The notes under the pieces are model-generated. The model was not told where the DNA came from, made no database searches, and saw nothing but the letters and a program-made list of their open reading frames with translations. A stretch of 35,621 nucleotides of DNA. Source: a virus. The translations under genes were made by a program, and so were the position numbers. Each line of letters starts with the position of its first letter. The first letter of the stretch is position 1. The stretch lies in IMG/VR virus record IMGVR_UViG_3300008107_000171, positions 1 through 35,621 of that record; one strand, written 5' to 3'. Positions 1 to 8,201 of this stretch are shown piece by piece.

Positions 1-366
1 CTATACAAACAAGGCATGTCAGTAAGTCTTGTAACAGCATTTGCTGAAGCAACACTTGACAACTTAGTAACAGCAATTGCTGCTAAGGACTCTGACTTGA
101 CAACTTCAGGATCAGCCGACACACTAGAACTAAAATCTGGTGACATCGGTGACGTTCCTGTAGAACGTGCCCTTGCTGCAGTAGGTCCAGGAACTGGTGA
201 CCCACAAGTCACTAAGGAACGTGTTTACATTGCAAACCGTGCACTTTCAATCGAAAATGTTACAGTTTCAGCAAAGCGTGACACACCTTCAATGTTCGAA
301 GTAACTTTCCGTTTACTTTCAGCATCTAATGGATCATACGGTAGAATCGTAGATCGCACACTGTAA
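1..366 (+). CDS. Major tail (tube) protein, C-terminal part
   Basis: The frame is open from the first base of the window, so this is the 3' end of a gene that starts upstream; the ATG at 16 is internal and need not be the true start. The visible part is about 121 residues, soluble and Ser/Thr/Ala-rich, ending in RIVDRTL. It lies directly before a terminator, the frameshifted tail chaperones and the tape measure gene, which is the usual place of the tail tube subunit in siphoviruses. Arginine is encoded mostly by CGT here, whereas most neighbours use AGA, and this fits a very highly expressed structural protein. The role is inferred from position and codon use more than from a motif. A different structural protein ending here cannot be excluded. 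Confidence 0.7.
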   Translation, partial: LYKQGMSVSLVTAFAEATLDNLVTAIAAKDSDLTTSGSADTLELKSGDIGDVPVERALAAVGPGTGDPQVTKERVYIANRALSIENVTVSAKRDTPSMFEVTFRLLSASNGSYGRIVDRTL

Positions 367-380
367 AATCATAAACACTG

Positions 381-412
381 AGCCCACTCTTCAATTTCGA
401 AGGGTGGGTTTT
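381..412 (+). terminator. Intrinsic terminator after the major tail gene
   Basis: A 10-bp stem (383–392 paired with 399–408, one G·T pair) closes a 6-nt loop and is followed by TTTT at 409–412. It starts 15 nt after the stop codon of the major tail gene. It would separate abundant tail-tube mRNA from the tail chaperone and tape measure genes, which are needed in far smaller amounts. Confidence 0.8.
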
Positions 413-413
413 G

Positions 414-422
414 TGCTATAAT
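414..422 (+). promoter_or_regulatory. Extended -10 promoter (TGcTATAAT) after the terminator
   Basis: TGCTATAAT at 414–422 is a perfect extended -10 element directly after the terminator. No TTGACA-like -35 is visible at the right distance, and extended -10 promoters can work without one. The predicted start near 429 leaves a leader of about 24 nt carrying AAGGAGG at 438–444 before the ATG at 453. It would re-start transcription for the tail assembly operon. Confidence 0.6.
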
Positions 423-452
423 TTTTAATAGAGTCTTAAGGAGGCTTATTAG

Positions 453-788
453 ATGGCTACAAGTGTTTATGAAATTGTAGAAATTGAATTACAAGACGGA
501 ACAAAAGTAGAGATGAAACCACTTAAAATTAAAGTTTTAAGAGATTTCATGAAAGAGTTTCAAAAAATTTCTGATGAAAAAATAGCAGGAGATAATATCA
601 AATCTATGGATCTTCTACTGGATTGTGCAGTTATCGCAATGAAACAATACAGCCCAGATTTGGCAACAAAAGAAAAATTAGAAGATATTGTAGATTTACC
701 AACTGTTTACAAGATCATAGAGGTTGCTGCAGGTATTAAGTTGAACGACCCAAACCTACTAGCGGCGGCTCTAAATGGGGAGAACTAG
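453..788 (+). CDS. Tail assembly chaperone, short (gpG-like) form
   Basis: This 111-residue acidic protein is the unshifted product of the tail chaperone locus. In siphoviruses the short form and its frameshifted extension bind the tape measure protein and guide tail tube assembly, then leave the virion. The start is well supported by AAGGAGG (438–444) placed 8 nt before the ATG. The frame ends at TAG 786–788, inside a perfect palindrome. The reading frame used downstream is -1 relative to this one and is joined through the slippery site at 749–755. Position before the tape measure gene is diagnostic; the sequence of this part has no catalytic motif. Confidence 0.8.
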   Translation: MATSVYEIVEIELQDGTKVEMKPLKIKVLRDFMKEFQKISDEKIAGDNIKSMDLLLDCAVIAMKQYSPDLATKEKLEDIVDLPTVYKIIEVAAGIKLNDPNLLAAALNGEN

Positions 789-1123
789 ATCTAGTTGAGT
801 TAGAATCCAAAGTCTTTCTTCTTGGTTTTTGGAAGAATTACGAGGAATTGGAGGAGTCAATATCAATGCCAGAGTTAGTTGAAATACTAAAAGCAAAGAG
901 CAAAGAAGATTATGAGAATAAAAAATTCTTTGCAGCAATGCAAGGTGTAGATATAGACAAAGATAGTAAGGATGGCCAGGATGCTTGGGAAAGAATAAAA
1001 GCAAAAGCATTCAGTGGTGGAAATACTTCAAATCCAAACGACATAGTTTCTCTAAGTGGTGCTGCCGCTAAAAGAGCGGGATTTGGAATAGGCGAAGGCC
1101 TAGATTACGAGGTGATTGACTAG
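453..1123 (+). CDS. Tail assembly chaperone, -1 frameshifted long (gpGT-like) form
   Basis: Frame 0 is read from 453 to 755 (101 codons), then the ribosome slips back one base on CCCAAAC and continues in the -1 frame from 755 to the TAG at 1121–1123, giving about 223 residues. The -1 frame is open from 740 and encodes the conserved part: WGELDLVELE, then FLLGFWKNYEELEES, FFAAMQGVDID and GFGIGEGLDYEVID. I recognise this as the T-domain of actinophage tail chaperones. A separate TTG start at 848 with GAGGAA just upstream exists, but starting there would discard the conserved WGELDLVELE to WKNYEELE segment, so frameshifting is the better model. The stop overlaps the tape measure start as TAGTG. 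Confidence 0.8.
749..755 (+). promoter_or_regulatory. Programmed -1 ribosomal frameshift site CCCAAAC
   Basis: The heptamer C CCA AAC fits X XXY YYZ exactly in the frame of the short chaperone. Slipping back gives CCC and AAA, both re-paired in the first two codon positions. It lies inside the only region (740–788) where both frames are open, and shifting here produces the transframe segment PTSGGSKWGELDLV. A perfect palindrome at 783–796 begins 28 nt downstream and could act as, or be part of, a stimulator, though its stem is short. Confidence 0.8.
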
Positions 1124-4100
1124 TGGCCGAGGTCATTAAAACTGTTATAGATGTTGAACTCAACACTGGTCAATTCTCTTCTGAATTAAGAGCACTTCAA
1201 CAACAAATCAATGCATTTAATTTAACTCTTAATAAATCACAAGCAGTTCAAGGTCAGGCTTCCAAGTTATGGGCTGACAATTTAGCACAAGTTATAAATC
1301 GAACTGGATACTTCAAAGCAGAACTGACTAAGATTCAAACATCTGCTGCAGCCTTAGATTCCACACTTAAAAAGGGTCAGGCTACATTAGGTCAATTCTT
1401 TAGTGCAGCATTCAATAAGCGTGGTGCAATGGCCGCAGAGGTCTTTGCATTGGCATCAGAACGTGCAAGAACAATGCAAACCCAGTTTATCGCAACTGGT
1501 AAAGCAGCCAAGGGTATGCAAGAAGTTCTTGCTATAAGACCATTAACTGCCTTTTCATCTGAAATATCTATAGCAAGTCAAAGAATGCAAATTTTAGGTT
1601 CCATGTTTAAACAAGGAACAACTCAACTTATTAATTTTGGTAAGAATGTTCAATGGGCTGGTCGTCAACTTATGGTAGGTTTCACAGTCCCTCTTACAAT
1701 ATTTGGAACAACAGCAGGTAGAGTATTTATGGATCTTGAAAAGCAAGTTGTATCCTTTAAAAAAGTTTACGGAGATCTATTTACAACTCCAGCAGAATTA
1801 AATGCAAACCTAGAGGCAGTAAAAGGTTTAGCAGCAGAATATACTAAATATGGAATAGCGGTTAAAGACACAGTGGCACTTGCTGCTCAGGCCGCTGCAG
1901 CAGGTAGACAAAATGGAGAATTGACTGATGCAGTAAGGGAATCTACAAGACTAGCAACACTTGGCCAGATGGATCAAAATTCAGCACTAGAAACTACAAT
2001 AGCACTTCAAAGTGCATTTAAGTTAAGTGGACAAGATTTGTCAGACACAATTAATTTCTTGAATATGGTTGAAAACCAAACAGTAGTAAGTCTACAAGAT
2101 ATTGCAGCCGCAATTCCTAGAGTTGCACCAGTAGTACAAGGTCTTGGTGGAGACGTAAAAGATTTAACAGTATTTTTAGCAGCAATGCAAGAAGGTGGAG
2201 TTACTGCAGAACAAGGTGCTAACGCATTAAAATCAGGTCTTGCATCTTTAATTAACCCTACCAAATCAGCAACAGAATTCCTAGGAAAGTTTGGGGTAAA
2301 TCTAGACTATATTGTTCAGCAAAATAAAGGTGACCTAATGGGAACCGTTATGGATTTTTCTAGAGCCCTACAAACACTAGATGAATTTTCTAAGCAACAA
2401 GCATTAGAAACAGTATTTGGAAAGTTTCAATATGCAAGAATGGCTCCATTATTTGACAATATAGTAAGACAAGGATCTCAGGCAAGCCAAGTTATGGACA
2501 CAATGGCTTTCTCAGCATCAGAACTAGCATCAACAGCAGATAAAGAGTTAAAAACAATAGAAGACTCTTTTGGGGTTCAATTAACAGCATCTATAGAAAG
2601 ATTTAAACTTGCGATAGCCCCTATCGGTGAACTTTTTGTAAAGATGGCAATTCCAGTAGTTAATATGTTAACCAAGATAGCAGATTGGTTTAATGGTCTT
2701 CCAGACAATGTTAAAAGTTTTGGTGCAATAGCAACAGTCATAACTGGATTAATTGTTCCAGCAGCAACTATGATGTTTGGTTTGTTTATGAACTTAGTTG
2801 GAACATTGGCAAAGATGAGTCAGGGAATAGTAGTATTTGGAGCAACTTGGAAAAGTAGTGGTTTACTAGCAGCATTTCAAACACTAACTCAGTCTTCTAA
2901 ATATTTAAGTCTTTCAGAAATAGATGCAGCAAATGCAGCAAGGCAATTAGGAACTGCAACAGAGATTGCTAATCGTGCAATATTAGAACAGGCTGCAACA
3001 CAGAACTCATCAAGAGTAGCAATTGATGCTTATACAAATGCTCTATTAAGGCAGGCTGCAGCACAAAAAGAAGCAGCACTGTTAAACCCAACAATGTTTG
3101 CAAGAGGTGCTGGTGCAGCAGGACTAGCAAAGAATGTTATTAAAAGATCTACAGGTGGTATAGTTCCAGGATCTGGTAATACCGATACCGTTCCAGCAAT
3201 GCTTACTGGAGGAGAATTTGTAGTTAATAAACAATCAACCAAAGAAAACATGGGACTACTTAAGGCAATCAATAACGGATATAACGCTGGCGGGGTAGTT
3301 AAAAATTCTAGAAATGCATATGGATATCCACCATCAGATGATGAATTAATGAAAGCAATAAAAGCAATAATGGACGATCCAGAAAGATGGTCTACAAATG
3401 CTAGAGGATTTCAAGCAATAGAAGATAGAAAGTCTTATAAGGTATTTAAAGAGGCAATTGATTACATAGATAGAGAAGATCCTAAAAAAGGTAAAAAATT
3501 TGTTGATGAACTATTAGAAAAGGCAAGTAAAAAGAAGAGTGGAAGAATAGGATCAAAAGAAATCTATAGTATTTTTGAATCAAATTTTAAAGATGCTAAA
3601 AAACAAGGTTTTGATATAAGAAAGAAAGGCGGAGTGTTGCATGCATCACATACAACCGCTGCAAGAAAAGGCATACTTGAAGAAGATGTATTTGATGGAA
3701 AAATGGGATTCAAAGCAGGAACTCCAGTAAAATACTTAAAGAATAGAGTTATGGACTTGCCTGATCATATGAATCAAGCACTTAAACCAGGAAACTATGG
3801 CGTAAGAGCATCTGACCTAAGTGATCATATTAAATTAAATGGTAATAAAGTATTTGCTACACAGAGTGCTCAGTTAAGTAGGTTCTTATCTACCCTACAA
3901 CCAGCACAAATTGGTGCAGTATTTGATAAAGAATATGACAATATTGTTGATAAAATTATAAAAAATTTAACTACAGAGTTAGATAAAAATCCAAACTTAA
4001 TGATAACCGATGAAATTTTTGAACCTATTGTTACAAAAGCATATGAACCACTTAGAAACTCATCAATACCTTTACTAAAAGAATTTGATGATTTATTAAA

Positions 4101-7100
4101 TACAGAAAATATTCTTAGATTAGGTGATACAGAGGATATTGCAAAAAGGGTAAAAGCATTAGGAGGAACTCCTGTAACTAGTGCAGTTGGTGGAAAGCAA
4201 CCAAAACTTGCTAACTATGAACAGTTGTTAAAATTAATGGGAGTGCCAGATAATGAAATTTCTAAATATCTACAATATGCAGATGATGGTAATGGCACTA
4301 GGGCAAGAGAAGCACAACTAAAAATATCAAAAAGTGCAAAAGCACAAGCAGTTTTTTATGAAGCAGCAAGAAATTTAAAAAAACGAATAAAACTTAATAA
4401 GGGTGGATTAGCAAGCACAGGTAAAGATACAGTTCCAGCAATGCTTACACCTGGAGAATTTGTAATTAATAAAAAATCAGCACAAGCAAATATGCCTTTG
4501 TTAAATGCTATTAATAATGGACAAAGATTAAATAAGGGTGGAATGGTTAAGGGTGGAGTGTTATATGCAAACGATGGAACACCTGGTGGAGTTCCAAATA
4601 TTAAATTTACTGATTTTGGAATAAAAGTTCCAAGCGGACCATCATCTCCATATACAGGAAGTAGTCAAGCAGCGTTTGCACCTTCACCATCAAAGGGTGG
4701 AATGATAAAAGGTGCATTACCTTCAGTTGCAGGAATGGGTGCTCAGATGGCATTATTCATGCCCTTAATGGATGCAGGAAATAAATTAGCAGGCACAATG
4801 GGTGGACTTGCCGCATCACTTATTGGAACTACAGCCGTTAGCGGATTAGTTCAATATGCAATGAAAAGAATGGTTGGTACACCAGTTAAACTTGCTGAGC
4901 AGTTTAGTATGACATCAAAAGTTTTGTCAAAGATATCACCAGTTATTGCAAGAATAGGACTCGCTGGATTTGGATTTGGCGGACTTGTTGCAGGAGCGGC
5001 TGCTCTTGGAATAGCCTATATGAAACAAAGAAAAGAATTTGAAAATGCTGGTGCAAAATTAACTGACGCAATGTATGGATCAGCCAATACTATAAAAGGC
5101 TTAGCATCCGTATTTGGAACTCAAACAGCAACTGAAAAATTATCACAATCCAGAATAGCAAGAGCAGGCGGGGGTATTTCTCAAGAAGCACAACAATTTG
5201 CTACTCAATATACACAGTCAGATCCTGGAAAAGACTTAATAGAAAAAATAAAGTTAATTCAAAAAACTGGTGGAGACGCCGTAGAAGGATTAAGAAATCA
5301 ATTGGTGTCTGGGGTTGTGTCTGGTGTAATTACCGCTGATCAGGCAAAAGCAATCGCTAGCGATGTTGGCCTTGCCCTTGAAGATCAAAATCTTGCTATA
5401 GAAGCAACGGCAAGTATTGCAAAATTAATAGGTCCAAATGGAGAACTTGTAGATTCTAATATGTTGAGCATTGTTGCTGAAATAACACCTAAATTTAATA
5501 CACAAGACATAATTAAAGAAGCAGAACAACAATTTAAAGATAGTGGATTTTTAAATAGATTATTTTCTGACGAAGATGCTGCAGTAACTACAAATGCTAT
5601 AAACACAGTTCAGAAAAAATTAGAAAATGCTAATTCAATTATTTCAGAAAGCATTGCTTCTGTTACATTTGAATTTGAAAATCAAGAAATAACTTATGAA
5701 GAATATTCAAATAAAATGAAAGAATTAACTGATGGAATGATAGAAAACAATGCCAATGCAGTAAACTCATTTACAGAAATAACTGGAATTGCAAGAGAAG
5801 ACTTAAATGAATTATATAACTTTACTCCTTCAAGAGGAACTGCTGGAACAACAACTGCAAAACAAGCAGAACAGGTAAAAGCCTTTTTTAATAATCAAAG
5901 AAAACTTGCTGAAGGTTCAATGGCTGGTCTTGGGGACAATGTTAAAAATCAGATTTCTGATGCAGTTATGCAGGTAGCAGAAAACGATGTTGTAAAGGCT
6001 GCAGAATATTTTAATCAAATGGCTACTGGATCACTAAGTGATGATTTAATAAATCAAATATATAACTTTATGAACAGCCAAGGATTAGCCGATGCAGCAA
6101 ATGAATTTAAAAATAAATTTAAAATAAGCACTCCTCAATACTCAAGTTACTTTGCAAAACAAGCAAGTGGTGCAAGTGCAAGTGTTACAGTTGGAGATGG
6201 AAATGCTCCCCCAGTTGACTTAGAAGGTAAAGAATCGTCATTTGCAAGAATTAAAAGAGAGGCAGAAGAAACAAAGAAATATTCTTCTGCAGTTCAAGGA
6301 CTACTTTCATCTGGCCTTAAGCCACAAAACATTGCCTTGCTAAATCAAGGAGACTTGCTTGAGATGTCAAATTCTCAAAGAAAAGAAGCAATTAAATTAC
6401 TTAAACAACAACAAGACACTTCCAAAGTTCTTTCTTTTGTTTTAATGAGCACAGAAGAACAAAATATTAAGAATTTAAATGATGCTGTTAAAATTAAAGA
6501 TCGTCAAATTTCATTAATACAAAGAGAGATTGATAAGAAGTTAAAGTTAAATGAAGTAGAAGAAAATAGAATAGACAATCTTTCAAGACAAAATGAACTA
6601 GATGAAAGACAGATTGATTTAAGAGATAGAGCACTTAATGATATTTCTAAAAAAGAAGAAACTGTAAATAGTATTTATCAAGCAAGATTTGATGCCTTAG
6701 ACAAAGTTGCACAAGCAAACGATAGAATTGCTCAACAACAACAAGGAAGAATATCATTAGCAAGTGCTCTGACTGGTGGAGACTTTGGTGCAGCAGCAAG
6801 TGCAGCAGCACAAATGTCTTCAAACTATGCGGCAGCACAACTAGAAGATACAAAATCTGCATTAGAAAATCAAAAAGAAGCAGAATTAGCGTCTCTTACT
6901 GCAGAGGTAAACGGACAGTTATTAACTAGACAACAACTTGAGATTCAAATTGACGAAATTCGTGAACGAATTTATCAAAGAGATCAAGCAATCCTACAAT
7001 TAGAAGATGTAATTTATCAAAGAGAACAAGAAACTCTACCATTTAAACAGCAAATCAATCAATTGGAAACAGATAGACTTGCTCTTACACAACAAATAGA

Positions 7101-7617
7101 AGATGCTGAATATAATAGATGGAAGACAGAACTTGATGGAATTAATAAAGCCATCTTAGGATATAACAATCTATGGATAGCAAAGACTAGAGGTGCTGGT
7201 CAAGTAGTTGGAACAAATTTAAAAGCAAGCCAAAAAAAGCCAAAGGGTAGATCATTTGGTGGATTCATTAGAGCAGCAAATGGAATGGAAGTACCAGGAA
7301 CTGGATTGTCAGACAAGGTTCCAGCACTACTAACCCCTGGAGAGTTCGTTGTTCGTAAATCAGTTGCTCAAGCAAATATGCCATTATTAAAAGCACTTAA
7401 CAGCGATGTATTTCCTCAAATGAGTTCTTTAACTGGAGCAACAGAAGTTCCAATAACTGAAGGTTCAGTGTCTACAGTTAATGCCCCAGTGTATAATAAT
7501 TATAGTGTTAATGTAAATGTTGCTGACACAAATGCATCTCCAGATGACATAGCAACAGCAGTAATGTCTAAGATTAAAATGGTTAATGGCAGATCAATTA
7601 GGGGAAGTAGAGTTTAA
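1123..7617 (+). CDS. Tail tape measure protein (2164 residues)
   Basis: The largest gene of the window, starting at a GTG that overlaps the chaperone stop (TAGTG) with GAGGTGA just upstream. The N-terminal part (about residues 150–520) resembles the TP901/PhageMin tape measure core. A hydrophobic stretch lies at 534–563 and further ones around 1200–1300, as expected for a protein that crosses the host membrane with the DNA. A long coiled-coil-rich region with many charged heptads covers about 1785–2020. The motif around VPAMLTPGEFV followed by NMPLLKAINNG occurs three times (677–719, 1094–1133, 2046–2094), with a 374-residue soluble cassette between the first two. At about 0.15 nm per residue the tail could reach some 300 nm, less if the cassette is not stretched. 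Identity is secure from size, composition and position. Confidence 0.95.
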   Translation: MAEVIKTVIDVELNTGQFSSELRALQQQINAFNLTLNKSQAVQGQASKLWADNLAQVINRTGYFKAELTKIQTSAAALDSTLKKGQATLGQFFSAAFNKRGAMAAEVFALASERARTMQTQFIATGKAAKGMQEVLAIRPLTAFSSEISIASQRMQILGSMFKQGTTQLINFGKNVQWAGRQLMVGFTVPLTIFGTTAGRVFMDLEKQVVSFKKVYGDLFTTPAELNANLEAVKGLAAEYTKYGIAVKDTVALAAQAAAAGRQNGELTDAVRESTRLATLGQMDQNSALETTIALQSAFKLSGQDLSDTINFLNMVENQTVVSLQDIAAAIPRVAPVVQGLGGDVKDLTVFLAAMQEGGVTAEQGANALKSGLASLINPTKSATEFLGKFGVNLDYIVQQNKGDLMGTVMDFSRALQTLDEFSKQQALETVFGKFQYARMAPLFDNIVRQGSQASQVMDTMAFSASELASTADKELKTIEDSFGVQLTASIERFKLAIAPIGELFVKMAIPVVNMLTKIADWFNGLPDNVKSFGAIATVITGLIVPAATMMFGLFMNLVGTLAKMSQGIVVFGATWKSSGLLAAFQTLTQSSKYLSLSEIDAANAARQLGTATEIANRAILEQAATQNSSRVAIDAYTNALLRQAAAQKEAALLNPTMFARGAGAAGLAKNVIKRSTGGIVPGSGNTDTVPAMLTGGEFVVNKQSTKENMGLLKAINNGYNAGGVVKNSRNAYGYPPSDDELMKAIKAIMDDPERWSTNARGFQAIEDRKSYKVFKEAIDYIDREDPKKGKKFVDELLEKASKKKSGRIGSKEIYSIFESNFKDAKKQGFDIRKKGGVLHASHTTAARKGILEEDVFDGKMGFKAGTPVKYLKNRVMDLPDHMNQALKPGNYGVRASDLSDHIKLNGNKVFATQSAQLSRFLSTLQPAQIGAVFDKEYDNIVDKIIKNLTTELDKNPNLMITDEIFEPIVTKAYEPLRNSSIPLLKEFDDLLNTENILRLGDTEDIAKRVKALGGTPVTSAVGGKQPKLANYEQLLKLMGVPDNEISKYLQYADDGNGTRAREAQLKISKSAKAQAVFYEAARNLKKRIKLNKGGLASTGKDTVPAMLTPGEFVINKKSAQANMPLLNAINNGQRLNKGGMVKGGVLYANDGTPGGVPNIKFTDFGIKVPSGPSSPYTGSSQAAFAPSPSKGGMIKGALPSVAGMGAQMALFMPLMDAGNKLAGTMGGLAASLIGTTAVSGLVQYAMKRMVGTPVKLAEQFSMTSKVLSKISPVIARIGLAGFGFGGLVAGAAALGIAYMKQRKEFENAGAKLTDAMYGSANTIKGLASVFGTQTATEKLSQSRIARAGGGISQEAQQFATQYTQSDPGKDLIEKIKLIQKTGGDAVEGLRNQLVSGVVSGVITADQAKAIASDVGLALEDQNLAIEATASIAKLIGPNGELVDSNMLSIVAEITPKFNTQDIIKEAEQQFKDSGFLNRLFSDEDAAVTTNAINTVQKKLENANSIISESIASVTFEFENQEITYEEYSNKMKELTDGMIENNANAVNSFTEITGIAREDLNELYNFTPSRGTAGTTTAKQAEQVKAFFNNQRKLAEGSMAGLGDNVKNQISDAVMQVAENDVVKAAEYFNQMATGSLSDDLINQIYNFMNSQGLADAANEFKNKFKISTPQYSSYFAKQASGASASVTVGDGNAPPVDLEGKESSFARIKREAEETKKYSSAVQGLLSSGLKPQNIALLNQGDLLEMSNSQRKEAIKLLKQQQDTSKVLSFVLMSTEEQNIKNLNDAVKIKDRQISLIQREIDKKLKLNEVEENRIDNLSRQNELDERQIDLRDRALNDISKKEETVNSIYQARFDALDKVAQANDRIAQQQQGRISLASALTGGDFGAAASAAAQMSSNYAAAQLEDTKSALENQKEAELASLTAEVNGQLLTRQQLEIQIDEIRERIYQRDQAILQLEDVIYQREQETLPFKQQINQLETDRLALTQQIEDAEYNRWKTELDGINKAILGYNNLWIAKTRGAGQVVGTNLKASQKKPKGRSFGGFIRAANGMEVPGTGLSDKVPALLTPGEFVVRKSVAQANMPLLKALNSDVFPQMSSLTGATEVPITEGSVSTVNAPVYNNYSVNVNVADTNASPDDIATAVMSKIKMVNGRSIRGSRV

Positions 7618-8201
7618 TGGCAACTAAATCATATATTCAAAACAGATGGAAATATAACAGACCTCAGGCAATCGCATTTGCAAATGATTATGGTGCATTA
7701 GATGATGGACTTCTTGTTCCAAATGGAAATGAGTTTGAAGATTTTATAATTTTGTCAGACGACAATAGAGGAGAAATTAGTGTAACTCCAACAAGAATTG
7801 AAAATAGAAAAAGAATGATTAATGGAACTATGCGTTCATATCATATTGCAGATAAAAATACTTACTCAGTTAATTGGGACATGCTTCCATCTAGATCACA
7901 CAGTGGTGATCCAGACTATAGTGATTTAGGAATTGCTAATTCTACCTTAACCAAATATACTTCTGACGGTGGTGCAGGGGGTGTAGAAATAGTAAAATGG
8001 TATGAAGATCACCCTGGACCATTTTATATGTTTTTATCATATGATAGATATGACAAATTTACCTCTAGTCAATATGACAATCTTAGAAAATACAATGATG
8101 TAGTTCATGTATATTTTTCTTCATTTGATTTCAATGTGATAAAAAGAGGCGGAACTAATTTTGATTTTTGGAATATAAACTTATCTCTTGAGGAAGTATA
8201 A
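7617..8201 (+). CDS. Distal tail (Dit-like) or minor tail protein
   Basis: A 194-residue soluble protein with a beta-strand-rich pattern and many aromatic residues, directly after the tape measure gene and overlapping it as TAATG. In siphoviruses this position is normally taken by the distal tail protein that joins the tube to the tip. Visible features are an N-terminal segment with RWKYNRPQAIAFANDYG, a central region with aromatic-rich NWDMLPSRS, and a C-terminal strand-like region ending FDFWNINLSLEEV, which resembles how tail-tube-fold proteins finish. No enzyme motif is seen. The Dit assignment rests mainly on gene order. Confidence 0.6.
   Translation: MATKSYIQNRWKYNRPQAIAFANDYGALDDGLLVPNGNEFEDFIILSDDNRGEISVTPTRIENRKRMINGTMRSYHIADKNTYSVNWDMLPSRSHSGDPDYSDLGIANSTLTKYTSDGGAGGVEIVKWYEDHPGPFYMFLSYDRYDKFTSSQYDNLRKYNDVVHVYFSSFDFNVIKRGGTNFDFWNINLSLEEV

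Noticed and set aside
777-780. GGGG run as the chaperone frameshift site
   Set aside because: Slipping back on GGG would pair the Gly tRNA with TGG; the +1 slip leads to a stop at 796. CCCAAAC upstream is a perfect heptamer.
771-1010. Minus-strand frames such as 771–1010, 6647–6862 and 13709–13987
   Set aside because: All lie opposite well-supported genes, are rich in rare patterns and have no ribosome binding site or family resemblance.
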